Positions 22,881 to 34,032 of a DNA stretch of 64,000 nucleotides are shown here, piece by piece. How positions within the stretch are numbered: the first letter of the stretch is position 1; each line of letters opens with the position of its first letter. A model generated the notes under the pieces. The model saw nothing but the letters and a program-made list of their open reading frames with translations, searched no databases and was not told where the DNA came from. The translations under genes and the position numbers were made by a program. Source of the stretch: Ryuthela nishihirai (lineage: Eukaryota > Arthropoda > Arachnida > Araneae > Heptathelidae); assembly GCA_038380435.1 (NCBI GenBank), contig JAWZYU010000034.1, positions 3,764,704 to 3,828,703 of the forward strand, given 5' to 3'.

Positions 22881-24155
22881 CTTGAAGTCAGGGTGTGATT
22901 CCAAGAAGGAATCAAGATTCTTATGTGAATAGGATATTAGTCTGTGTGTTAGCTGTGGAATGAAGAAGGTCGTTGCGACACGTGTCAAAAGGACGCCGTC
23001 TTCCTCAAAAAGTAACCCTTGAAATCAGGGTGTGATTCCAAGAGGGAATCAAGATTCTTATGTGAATAGGATATTAGTCGGGGTGTTAGCTGTCGAATGA
23101 AGAAGGTCGTTGCGACACGCATCGAAAGGACGCCGTCTTCCTCAAAAAGTAACCCTTGAAGTCAGGGTGTGTTTCCAAGAGGGAATCAAGATTCTTATGT
23201 GAATAGGATATTAGTCTGTGAGTTAGCTGTCGAACGAAGAAGGTCATTGCGACACGCGTCGAAAGGACGCCGTCTTCCTGAAAAAGTAACCCTTGAAGTC
23301 AGGGTGTGATTCCAAGAGGGAATTAAGATTCTTATGTGAATCGGATATTACTCTGTGTGTTAGCTGTCGAATGAAGAAGGTCGTTGCGACACGCGTCAAA
23401 AGGACGCCGTCTTCCTCAAAAAGTAACCCTAGAAGTCAGGGTGTGATTCCAAGAGGGAATCAAGTTTCTTATGTGAATCGGATATTAGTCTGTGTGTTAG
23501 CTGTCGAATGAAGGTCGTTGCGACACGCGTCAAAAGGACGCCGTCTTCCTCAAAAAGTAACCCTTGAAGTCAGGGTGTGATTCCAAGAGGGAATCAAGAT
23601 TCTTATGTGAATAGGATATTAGTCTGTGTGTTAGCTGTCGAATGAAGAAGGTCGTTGGGACACGCATCAAAAGGACGCCGCATTTCTCAAAAAGTAACCC
23701 TTGAAGTCTGGGTGTGATTCCAAGAGGGAATCAAGATTCTTACGTGAATCGGATATTAGACTGTGTGTTAGCTGTCGAATGAAGAAGGTCGTTGCGACAC
23801 GCGTCGAAAGGACGCCGTCTTCCTCGAAAAGTAACCTTTGAAGTCAGGGTATGATTCCAAGAGGAAATCAAGATTCTTATGTGAATCTGATATTAGTCTG
23901 TGTGTTGGCTGTCGAATGAAGAAGGTCGTTGCGACACGCGTCTAAAGGACGCCGCCATTTCTCAAAAAGTAACTCTTGAATCAGGGTGTGATTCCAAGAG
24001 GGAATCAAGATTCTTATGTGAATCGGATATTAGTCTGTGTGTTAGCTGTCGAACGAAGAAGGTCGTTGCGACGCGCATCAAAAGGACGCCGCATTTCTCA
24101 AAAAGTAACCCTTGAAGTCAGGGTGTGATTCCAAGAGGGAATCAAGATTCTTATG

Positions 24156-24203
24156 TGAATAGGATATTAATAGGATATTAGTAGTTATGTGAATAAGATA
24201 TTA
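24156..24203 (+). repeat. 34-bp internal expansion, copy 6 (AATAAGATATT form)
   Basis: The final repeat reads GAATAAGATATTAG, a private G-to-A change not seen in the other 13 copies. It follows a GAACGAAG/GCATTTC monomer, the usual context. Confidence 0.88.
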
Positions 24204-24429
24204 GTCTTCGTGTTAGCTGTCGAATGAAGAAGGTCGTTGCGACACGCATCAAAAGGACGCCGCCTTTTCTCAAAAAGTAACCCTTGAATCAGGGTGTGAT
24301 TCCAAGAGGGAATCAAGATTCTTATGTGAATCGGATATTAGTCTGTGTGTTAGCTGTCGAACGAAGAAGGTCGTTGCGACGCGCATCAAAAGGACGCCGC
24401 ATTTCTCAAAAAGTAACCCTTGAAGTCAG

Positions 24430-26460
24430 GGTGTGATTCCAAGAGGGAATCAAGATTCTTATGTGAATCGAATATTAGTCTGTGTGTTAGCTGTCGAATG
24501 AAGAAGGTCTTTGCGACACGCGTCAAAAGGACGCCGTCTTCCTCACAAAGTAACCCTTGAAGTCAGTGTGTGATTCCAAGAGGGAATCAAGAGATTCTTA
24601 TGTGAATAGGATATTAGTCTGTGCTTTAGCTGTCGAATGAAGAAGGTCGTTGCGACACGCGTCAAAAGGACGCCGTCTTCCTTAAAAAGTAACCTTTGTA
24701 GTCAGGGTGTGATTCCAAGAAGGAATCAAGATTCTTATATGAATAGGATATTAGTCTGTGTGTTAGCTGTGGAATGAAGAAGGTCGTTGCGACACGCGTC
24801 AAAAGGACACCGTCTTCCTCAAAAAGTAAACCTTGAAGTCAGGGTGTGATTCCAAGAGGGAATCAAGATTCTTACGTGAATCGGATATTAGTCTGTGTGT
24901 TAGCTGTCGAATGAAAAAGGTCGTTGCGACACGCGTCAAAAGGACGCCGTCTTCCTCAAAAAGTAACCCTTGAAGTCAGGGTGTGATTCCAAGAGGGAAT
25001 CAAGATTCTTATGTGAATAGGATATTAGTCTGTGTGTTAGCTGTTGAATGAAGAAGGTCGTTGAGACACGCATCAAACGGACGCCGCCTTTTCTCAAAAA
25101 GTAACTCTTGAATCAGGGTGTGATTCCAAGAGGGAATCAAGATTCTTATGTGAATCGGATATTAGTCTGTGTGTTAGCTGTCGAACGAAGAAGGTCGTTG
25201 CGACGCGCATCAAAAGGACGCCGCATTTCTCAAAAAGTAACCCTTGAAGTCAGGGTGTGATTCCAAGAAGGAATCAAGATTCTTATGTGAATAGGATATT
25301 AGTCTGTGTGTTAGCTGTCGATTGAAGAAGGTCGTTGCGACATGGGTCAAAAGGACGCCGTCTTCCTCAAAAAGTAACCCTTGAAGTCAGGGTGTGATTC
25401 CAAGAGGGAATCAAGATTCTTATGTGAATCGGATATTAGTCTGTGTGTTAGCTGATGAATGAAGAACGTCGTTGCGACACGCGTCAAAAGGACGCCGTCT
25501 TCCTCAAATAGTAACCCTTGAATTCAGGGTGTGATTCCAAGAGGGAATCAAGATTCTTATGTGAATCGGAATCTAGTCTGTGTGTTAGCTGTCGAATGAA
25601 GGTCGTTGCGACACGCGTCAAAAGGACGCCGTCTTCCTCAAAAAGTAACCCTTGAAGTCAGGGTGTGATTCCAAGAGGGAATCAAGATTCTTATGTGAAT
25701 CTGATATTAGTCTGTGTGTTGGCTGTCGAATGAAGAAGGTCGTTGCGACACGCGTCAAAAGGACGCCGTCTTCCTCAAAAAGTAACCCTTGAAGTCAGGG
25801 TGTGATTCCAAGAGGGAATCAAGATTCTTATGTGAATAGGATATTAGTCTGTGTGTTAGCTGTCGAATGAAGAAGGTCGTTGCGACACCCATCAAAAGGA
25901 CGCCGCCATTTCTCAAAAAGTAACTCTTGAATCAGGGTGTGATTCCAAGAGGGAATCAAGATTCTTATGTGAATCGGATATTAGTCTGTGTGTTAGCTGT
26001 CGAACGAAGAAGGTCGTTGCGACGCGCGTCAATAGGACGCCGCATTTCTCAAAAAGTAACCCTTGAAGTCAGGTGTGATTCCAAGAGGGAATCAAGATTC
26101 TTATGTGAATAGGATATTAATAGGATATTAGTAGTTATGTGAATAGGATATTAGTCTTCGTGTTAGCTGTCGAATGAAGAAGGTCGTTGCGACACGCATC
26201 AAAAGGACCCCGCCTTTTCTCAAAAAGTAACTCTTGAATCAGGGTGTGATTCCAAGAGGGAATCAAGATTCTTATGTGAATCGGATATTAGTCTCTGTGT
26301 TAGCTGTCGAACGAAGAAGGTCATTGCGACGCGCATCAAAAGGACGCCGCATTTCTCAAAAAGTAACCCTTGAAGTCAGGGTGTGATTCCAAGAGGGAAT
26401 CAAGATTCTTATGTGAATAGCATATTAGTCTGTGTGGTAGCTGTCGAATGAAGAAGGTCG
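24430..26460 (+). repeat. Third relative of the 11.4-13.4 kb segment (spacing 13,024 bp)
   Basis: Anchors keep one spacing: ATATGAATAGG series 11,701 to 24,725; GAAGAACGTC 12,437 to 25,461; the CAGGTGTG monomer 12,903 to 25,927; expanded monomer 13,082 to 26,106. All are 13,024 bp, with no net length change over about 1.4 kb. It also relates to 55.1-56.9 kb. Private changes here include CTCACAAAG at about 24,542, AATCGGAATCTAG near 25,568 and GCGCGTCAATAGG near 26,028. Confidence 0.8.
26106..26153 (+). repeat. 34-bp internal expansion, copy 7
   Basis: Positional equivalent of the copy at 13,082 (13,024 bp upstream) but with the common ATTAG ending and GGACCCCGCC downstream. The ATTCG change of the 13,082/15,201/53,216/56,565 lineage is therefore younger than the split from this segment, or has been converted away. 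Confidence 0.88.
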
Positions 26461-26529
26461 TTGCGACATGGGTCAAAAGGACGCCGTCTTCCTCAAAAAG
26501 TAACCCTTGAAGTCAGGGTGTGATTCCAA

Positions 26530-27400
26530 GAAGGAATCAAGATTCTTATGTGAATAGGATATTAGTCTGTGTGTTAGCTGTGGAATGAAGAAGGTCGTTG
26601 CGACACGCGTCAAAAGGACACCATCTTCCTCAAAAAGTAAACCTTGAAGTCAGGGTGTGATTCCAAGAGGGAATCAAGATTCTTACGTGAATCGGATATT
26701 AGTCTGTGTGTTAGCTGTCGAATGAAGAAGGTCGTTGCGACACGCGACGAAAGGACGCCGTCTTCCTCAAAAAGTAACCCTTGAAGTCAGGGTGTGATTC
26801 CAAGAGGGAATCAAGATTCTTATGTGAATCTGATATTAGTCTGTGTGTTTGCTGTCGAATGAAGAAGGTCGTTGCGACACGCGTCAAAAGGACGCCGTCT
26901 TCCTCAAAAAGTAACCCTTGAAGTCAGGGTGTGATTCCAAGAGGGAATCAAGATTCTTATGTGAATAGGATATTAGTCTGTGTGTTAGCTGTGGAATAAG
27001 AAGGTCGTTGCGACACGCGTCAAAAGTACACCATCTTCCGCAAAAAGTAAACCTTGAAGTCAGGGTGTGATTCCAAGAGGGAATCAAGATTCTTACGTGA
27101 ATCGGATATTAGTCTGTGTGTTAGCTGTCGAATGAAGAAGGTCGTTGCGACACGCGACGAAAGGACGCCGTCTTCCTCAAAAAGTAACCCTTGAAGTCAG
27201 GGTGTGATTCCAAGAGGGAATCAAGATTCTTATGTGAATCTGATATTAGTCTGTGTGTTTGCTGTCGAATGAAGAAGGTCGTTGCGACACGCGTCAAAAT
27301 GACGCCGTCTTCCTCAAAAAGTAACCCTTGAAGTCAGGGTGTGATTCCAAGAGGGAATCAAGATTCTTATGTGAATAGGATATTAGTCTGGGTGTTAGCT
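26530..27400 (+). repeat. Three-monomer tandem duplication (410-bp spacing)
   Basis: The run TGTGGAAT, ACACCATCTTCC, TTACGTGAATCGG, ACGCGACGAAAGG and GTTTGCTG occurs twice in succession: ACCATCTTCC at 26,620 and again at 27,030, a spacing of 410 bp. That is three monomers less one base, the missing base being the G/A lost in GGAATAAGAAGG near 26,995. Elsewhere (13.5-13.9, 43.6-43.9, 47.3-47.6, 51.1-51.3, 54.0-54.2 and 57.3-57.6 kb) this run occurs singly, so the duplication is local and recent. Confidence 0.85.
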
Positions 27401-27899
27401 GTCGAATGAAGAAGGTCGTTGAGACACGCATCAAAAGGACGCCGCCTTTTCTCAAAAAGTAACTCTTGAATCAGGGTGTGATTCCAAGAGGGAATCAAGA
27501 TTCTTATGTGAATCAGATATTAGTCTGTGTGTTAGCTGTCGAACGAAGAAGGTCGTTGCGACGCGCATCAAAAGGACGCCGCATTTCTCAAAAAGTAACC
27601 CTTGAAGTCAGGGTGTGATTCCAAGAGGGAATCAAGATTCTTATGTGAATAGCATATTAGTCTGTGTGTTAGCTGTCGAATGAAGAAGGTCGTTGCGACA
27701 TGGGTCAAAAGGACGCCGTCTTCCTCAAAAAGTAACCCTTGAAGTCAGGGTGTGATTCCAAGAGGGAATCAAGATTCTTATGTGAATCGAATATTAGTCT
27801 GTGTGTTAGCTGTCGAATGAAGAAGGTCGTTGCGAGACGCGTCAAAAGGACGCCGTCTTCCTCAAAAAGTAACCCTTGAAGTCAGGGTGTGATTCCAAG

Positions 27900-29380
27900 A
27901 TGGAATCAAGATTCTTATGTGAATCGGATATTAGTCTGTGCGTTAGCTGTCGAACGAAGAAGGTCGTTGCGACACGCATCAAAAGGACGCCGCCTTTTCC
28001 CAAAAAGTAACTCTTGAATCAGGGTGTGATTCCAAGAGGGAATCAAGATTCTTATGTGAATCGGATGTTAATCTGTGTGTTAGCTGTCGAACGAAAAAGG
28101 TCGTTGCGACGCGCATCAAAAGGACGCCGCATTTCTCAAAAAGTAAACCTTGAAGTCAAGGTGTAATTCCAAGAGGGAATCAAGATTCTTACGTGAATCG
28201 GATATTAGTCGGTGTGTTGGCTGTCGAATGAAGAAGGTCGTTGCGACACGCGTCAAAATGACGCCGTCTTCCTCAAAAAGTAACCCTTGAAGTCAGGGTG
28301 TGATTCCAAGAGGGAATCAAGATTCTTATGTGAATAGGATATTAGTCTGTGCTTTAGCTGTCGAATGAAGAAGGTCGTTGCGACACGCATCAAAAGGACG
28401 GCGCATTTCTCAAAAAGTAACCCTTGAAGTCAGAGTGTGATTCCAAGAGGGAATCAAGATTCTTACGTGAATCGAATATTAGTCTGTGTGTTAGCTGTCG
28501 AATGAAGAAGGTCGTTGCGACACGCGTCGAGAGGACGCCGTCTTCCTCAAAAAGTAAACCTTGAAGTCAGGGTATGATTCCAAGAGGGAATCATGATTCT
28601 TATGTGAATCTGATATTAGTCTGTGTGTTGGCTGTCGAATGAAGAAAGTCGTTGCGACACGCGTCAAAAGTACGCCGTCTTCCTCAAAAAGTAACCCTTG
28701 AAGTCAGGTTGTGATTCCAAGGGGGAATCAAGAATCTTATGTGAATAGGATATTAGTCTGTGTGTTAGCTGTCGAACGAAGAAGGTCGTTGCGACACGCA
28801 TCGAAAGGACGCCGCCTTTTCTCAAAAAGTAACTCTTGAATCAGGGTGTGATTCCAAGAGGGAATCAAGATTCTTATGTGAATCGGATATTAGTCTGTGT
28901 GTTAGCTGTTGAACGAAGAAGGTCGTTGCGACGCGCATCAAAAGGACGCCGCATTTCTCAAAAAGTAAACCTTGAATTCAGGGTGTGATTCCAAGAGGGA
29001 ATCAAGATTATTACGTGAATCGGATATTAGTCTGTGTGTTAACTGTCGAATGAAGAAGGTCGTTGCGACACGCGTCAAAAGGACGCCGTCTTCCTCAAAA
29101 AGTAACCCTTGAAGTCAGGGTGTGATTCCAAGAGGGAATCAAGATCCTTATGTGAATCTGATGTTAGTCTGTGTGTTGGCTGTCGAATGAAGAAGGTCGT
29201 TGCGACACGCGTCAAAAGGACGCCGTCTTCCTCAAAAAGTAACCCCTGAAGTCAGGGTGTGATTCCAAGAGGGAATCAAGATTCTTATGTGAATAGGATA
29301 TTACTCTGTGTGTTAGCTGTCGAATGAAGAAGGTCGTTGCGACGCGCATCAAAAGGACGCCGCATTTCTCAAAAAGTAAC
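27900..29380 (+). repeat. Patch of monomers with many private substitutions
   Basis: Substitutions rare or absent elsewhere cluster here: CGGATGTTAATC, CAAGGTGTAATTCC, ATTAGTCGGTG, ACGGCGCATTTC, CAGAGTGTG, GTCGAGAGG, AATCATGATTC, CAGGTTGTG, GTTGAACGAAG, AAGATTATTACG, AAGATCCTTATG, CTGATGTTAG and AACCCCTGAAG. I found no long exact partner for this stretch in the window. This is what monomers outside recent amplification look like, but I could only judge it by eye. Confidence 0.55.
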
Positions 29381-29649
29381 CCTTGAAGTCAGGGTGTGAT
29401 TCCAAGAGGGAATCAAGATTCTTACGTGAATCGGATATTAGTCTGTGTGTTAGCTGTCGAATGAAGAAGGTCGTTGCGACACGCGTCAAAAGGACGCCGT
29501 CTTCCTCAAAAAGTAACCCTAGAAGTCAGGGTGTGATTCCAAGAGGGAATCAAGTTTCTTATGTGAATCGGATATTAGTCTGTGTGTTAGCTGTCGAATG
29601 AAGGTCGTTGCGACACGCGTCAAAAGGACGCCGTCTTCCTCAAAAAGTA

Positions 29650-32600
29650 ACACTTGAAGTCAGGGTGTGATTCCAAGAGGGAATCAAGATTCTTATGTGA
29701 ATAGGATATTAGTCTGTGTGTTAGCTGTCGAATGAAGAAGGTCGTTGCGACACGCACATCAAAAGGACGCCGCATTTCTCAAAAAGTAACCCTTGAAGTC
29801 AGGGTGTGATTCCAAGAGGGAATCAAGATTCTTACGTGAATCGGATATTAGTCTGTGTGTTAGCTGTCGAATGAAGAAGGTCGTTGCGACACGCATCGAA
29901 AGGACGCCGTCTTCCTCAAAAAGTAACCCTTGAAGTCAGGGTATGATTCCAAGAGGAAATCAAGATTCTTATGTGAATCTGATATTAGTCTGGGTGTTGG
30001 CTGTCGAATGAAGAAGGTCGTTGCGACACGCGTCAAAATGACGCCGTCTTCCTCAAAAAGTAACCCTTGAAGTCAGCGTCTGATTCCAAGGGGGAATCAA
30101 GATTCTTATGTGAATAGGATATTAGTCTGTGTGTTAGCTGTCGAACGAAGAAGGTCGTTGCGACACGCATCAAAAGGACGCCGCCTTTTCTCAAAAAGTA
30201 ACTCTCGAATCAGGGTGTGATTCCAAGAGGGAATCAAGATTCTTACGTGAATCGGATATTAGTCTGTGTGTTAGCTGTCGAATGAAGAAGGTTGTTGCGA
30301 CACGCGTCGAAAGGACGCCGTCTTCCTTAAAAAGTTACCCTTGAAGTCAGGGTATGATTCCAAGAGGGAATCAAGATTCTTATGTGAATCTGATATTAGT
30401 CTGTGTGTTGGCTGTCGAATGAAGAAGGTCGTTGCGACACGCGTCAAAAGGACGCCGTCTTCCTCAAAAAGTAACCCTTGAAGTCAGGGTGTGATTCCAA
30501 GGGGGAATCAAGATTCTTATGTGAATAGGATATTAGTCTGTGTGTTAGCTGTCGAATGAAGAAGGTCGTTGCGACACGCATCAAAAGGACGCCGCATTTC
30601 TCAAAAAGTAACCCTTGAAGTCAGGGTGTGATTCCAAGAGGGAATCAAGATTCTTACGTGAATCGGATATTAGTCTGTGTGTTACCTGTCGAATGAAGAA
30701 GGTCGTTGCGACATGGGTCAAAAGGACGCCGTCTTCCTCAAAAAGTAACCCTTGAAGTCAGGGTATGATTCCAAGAGGGAATCAAGATTCTTATGTGAAT
30801 CTGATATTAGTCTGTGTGTTGGCTGTCGAATGAAGAAGGTCGTTGCGACACGCGTCAAAAGGACGCCGTCTTCCTCAAAAAGTAACCCTTGAAGTCAGGG
30901 TGTGATTCCAAGAGGGATTCAAGATTCTTATGTGAATAGGATATTAGTCTGTGTGTTAGCTGTCGAATGAAGAAGGTCGTTGCAACACGCGTCAAAAGGA
31001 CGCCGTCTTCCTCAAAAATTAAACCTTGAAGTCAGGGTGTGATTCCAAGAGGGAATCAAGATTCTTATGTGAATAGGATATTAGTCTGTGTGTTAGCTGT
31101 CGAATGAAGAAGGTCGTTGCGACATGGGTCAAAAGGACGCCGTCTTCCTTAAAAAGTAACCCTTGAAGTCAGGGTGTGATTCCAAGAGGGAATCAAGATT
31201 CTTATGTGAATCTGATATTAGTCTGTGTGTTGGCTGTCGAATGAAGAAGGTCGTTGCGACACGCGTCAAAAGGACGCCGTCTTCCTCAAAAAGTAACCCT
31301 TGAAGTCAGGGTGTGATTCCAAGAGGGAATCAAGATTCTTATGTGAATAGGATATTAGTCTGTGTGTTAGCTGTCGAATGAAGAAGGTCGTTGCGACACC
31401 CATCAAAAGGACGCCGCCATTTCTCAAAAAGTAACTCTTGAATCAGGGTGTGATTCCAAGAGGGAATCAAGATTCTTATGTGAATCTGATATTAGTCTGT
31501 GTGTTAGCTGTCGAACGAAGAAGGTCGTTGCGACGCGCATCAAAAGGACGCCGCATTTCTCAAAAAGTAACCCTTGAAGTCAGGGTGTGATTCCAAGAGG
31601 GAATCAAGATTCTTATGTGAATCTGATATTAGTCTGTGTGTTGGCTGTCGAATGAAGAAGTTCGTTGCGACACGCGTCAAAAGGACGCCGTCTTCCTCAA
31701 AAAGTAACCCTTGAAGTCAGGGTGTGATTCCAAGAGGGAATCAAAATTCTTATGTGAATAGGATATTAGTCTGTGTGTTACCTGTCGAATGAAGAAGGTC
31801 GTTGCGACATGGGTCAAAAGGACGCCGTCTTCCTCAAAAAGTAACCCTTGAAGTCAGGGTGTGATTCCAAGAGGGAATCAAGATTCTTATGTGAATCTGA
31901 TATTATTCTGTGTGTTAGCTGTCGAATGAAGAAGGTCGTTGCGACACGCATCAAAAGGACGCCGCATTTCTCAAAAAGTAACCCTTGAAGTCAGGGTGTG
32001 ATTCCAAGAGGGAATCAAGATTCTTAGGTGAATCGGATATTAGTCTGTGTGTTACCTGTCGAATGAAGAAGGTCGTTGCGACATGGGTCAAAAGGACGCC
32101 GTCTTCCTCAAAAAGTAACCCTTGAAGTCAGGGTATGATTCCAAGAGGGAATCAAGATTCTTATGTGAATCTGATATTAGTCTGTGTGTTGGCTGTCGAA
32201 TGAAGAAGGTCGTTGCGACACGCGTCAAAAGGACGCCGTCTTCCTCAAAAAGTAACCCTTGAAGTCAGGGTGTGATTCCAAGAGGGATTCAAGATTCTTA
32301 TGTGAATAGGATATTAGTCTGTGTGTTAGCTGTCGAATGAAGAAGGTCGCTGCAACACGCGTCAAAAGGACGCCGTCTTCCTCAAAAATTAAACCTTGAA
32401 GTCAGGGTGTGATTCCAAGAGGGAATCAAGATTCTTATGTGAATAGGATATTAGTCTGTGTGTTAGCTGTCGAATGAAGAAGGTCGTTGCGACATGGGTC
32501 AAAAGGACGCCGTCTTCCTTAAAAAGTAACCCTTGAAGTCAGGGTGTGATTCCAAGAGGGAATCAAGATTCTTATGTGAATCTGATATTAGTCTGTGTGT

Positions 32601-34032
32601 TGGCTGTCGAATGAAGAAGGTCGTTGCGACACGCGTCAAAAGGACGCCGTCTTCCTCAAAAAGTAACCCTTGAAGTCAGGGTGTGATTCCAAGAGGGAAT
32701 CAAGATTCTTATGTGAATAGGATATTAGTCTGTGTGTTAGCTGTCGAATGAAGAAGGTCGTTGCGACACCCATCAAAAGGACGCCGCCATTTCTCAAAAA
32801 GTAACTCTTGAATCAGGGTGTGATTCCAAGAGGGAATCAAGATTCTTATGTGAATCTGATATTAGTCTGTGTGTTGGCTGTCGAATGAAGAAGGTCGTTG
32901 CGACACGCATCAAAAGGACGCCGCATTTCTCAAAAAGTAACCCTTGAAGTCAGGGTGTGATTCCAAGAGGGAATCAAGATTCTTAGGTGAATCGGATATT
33001 AGTCTGTGTGTTACCTGTCGAATGAAGAAGGTCGTTGCGACATGGGTCAAAAGGACGCCGTCTTCCTCAAAAAGTAACCCTTGAAGTCAGGGTATGATTC
33101 CAAGAGGGAATCAAGATTCTTATGTGAATCTGATATTAGTCTGTGTGTTGGCTGTCGAATGAAGAAGGTCGTTGCGACACGCGTCAAAAGGACGCCGTCT
33201 TCCTCAAAAAGTAACCCTTGAAGTCAGGGTGTGATTCCAAGAGGGATTCAAGATTCTTATGTGAATAGGATATTAGTCTGTGTGTTAGCTGTCGAATGAA
33301 GAAGGTCGTTGCGACAGGCGTCAAAAGGACGCCGTCTTCCTCAAAAATTAAACCTTGAAGTCAGGGTGTGATTCCAAGAGGGAATCAAGATTCTTATGTG
33401 AATAGGATATTAGTCTGTGTGTTAGCTGTCGAACGAAGAAGGTCGTTGCGACGCGCATCAAAAGGACGCCGCATTTCTCAAAAAGTAACCCTTGAAGTCA
33501 GGGTGTGATTCCAAGAGAGAATCAAGATTCTTATGTGAATAGGATATTAGTCTGTGTGTTAGCTGTCGAATGAAGAAGGTCGTTGCGACATGGGTCAAAA
33601 GGACGCCGTCTTCCTCAAAAAGTAACCCTTGAAGTCAGGGTGTGATTCCAAGAGGGAATCAAGATTCTTATGGGAATCGGATATTAGTCTGTGTGTTAGG
33701 TGTCGAATGAAGAAGGTCGTTGCGACACGCGTCAAAAGGACGCCGTCTTCCTCAAAAAGTAACCCTTGTAGTCAGGGTGTGATTCCAAGAGGGAATCAAG
33801 ATTTTTATGTGAATCGGATATTAGTCTGTGTGTTAGCTGTCGAATGAAGGTTGTTGCGACACGCGTCAAAAGGACGCCGTCTTCCTCAAAAAGTAACCCT
33901 TGAAGTCAGGGTGTGATTCCAAGAAGGAATCAAGATTCTTATGTGAATAGGATATTAGTCTGTGTGTTAGCTGTCGAATGATGAAGGTCGTTGCGACATG
34001 GGTCAAAAGGACGCCGTCTTCCTCAAAAAGTA
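29650..34032 (+). repeat. 4,383-bp higher-order unit, copy 1
   Basis: Rare variants recur exactly 4,383 bp apart (32 monomers less one base): the 2-bp insertion in CGCACATC (29,753 to 34,136), CAGCGTCTGATTCC, AAAAAGTTACCC (30,332 to 34,715), the CGCTGCAACACG monomer (32,348 to 36,731), GCGACAGGCGTC (33,312 to 37,695) and TTATGGGAATCGG with GTTAGGTGTC (33,629 to 38,012). In the stretches I compared, the two copies differ at very few positions. Inside the unit a smaller repetition is visible: the TTACCTGTC/ATGGGTC/GGGTATG run lies at 30,681, 32,051 and 33,010, spacings of exactly 1,370 (10 monomers) and 959 (7 monomers). Confidence 0.9.

Larger units (their letters stand above)
11190..23520 (+). 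repeat. Segmental duplication of satellite, left copy (partner 51.6-63.4 kb)
   Basis: Rare variants run in the same order here and in the last 12 kb of the window, with offsets that change only by about whole monomers. Anchors: GACGGGC 11,217 to 51,625 (40,408); ATATGAATAGG series 11,701 to 52,109 (40,408); AGGTGTG monomer 12,903 to 53,037 (40,134); GTCTGTGCTT 13,401 to 53,809 (40,408); expanded monomers 14,209 to 54,617 (40,408) and 15,201 to 56,565 (41,364); CAAAATTC 16,041 to 57,679 (41,638); 17,563 to 59,201 (41,638); TCGAAATTC 19,771 to 61,409 (41,638); 20,152 to 61,790 (41,638); 22,538 to 62,265 (39,727); 23,293 to 63,157 (39,864). Steps between offsets: -274, +274, +956, +274, -1,911, +137. 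Confidence 0.85.
23520..29650 (+). repeat. Mixed monomer region between large blocks
   Basis: The same satellite continues without a gene. It contains a relative of the 11.4-13.5 kb segment, a three-monomer duplication and a patch with many private substitutions, each listed separately. The right-hand end (29,383-29,601) carries the AGAAGTCAGGG and CAAGTTTC monomers also seen near 6.3, 9.3, 23.3, 39.4, 41.4, 44.9, 48.6 and 63.2 kb, which tie it to those blocks. Confidence 0.8.
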
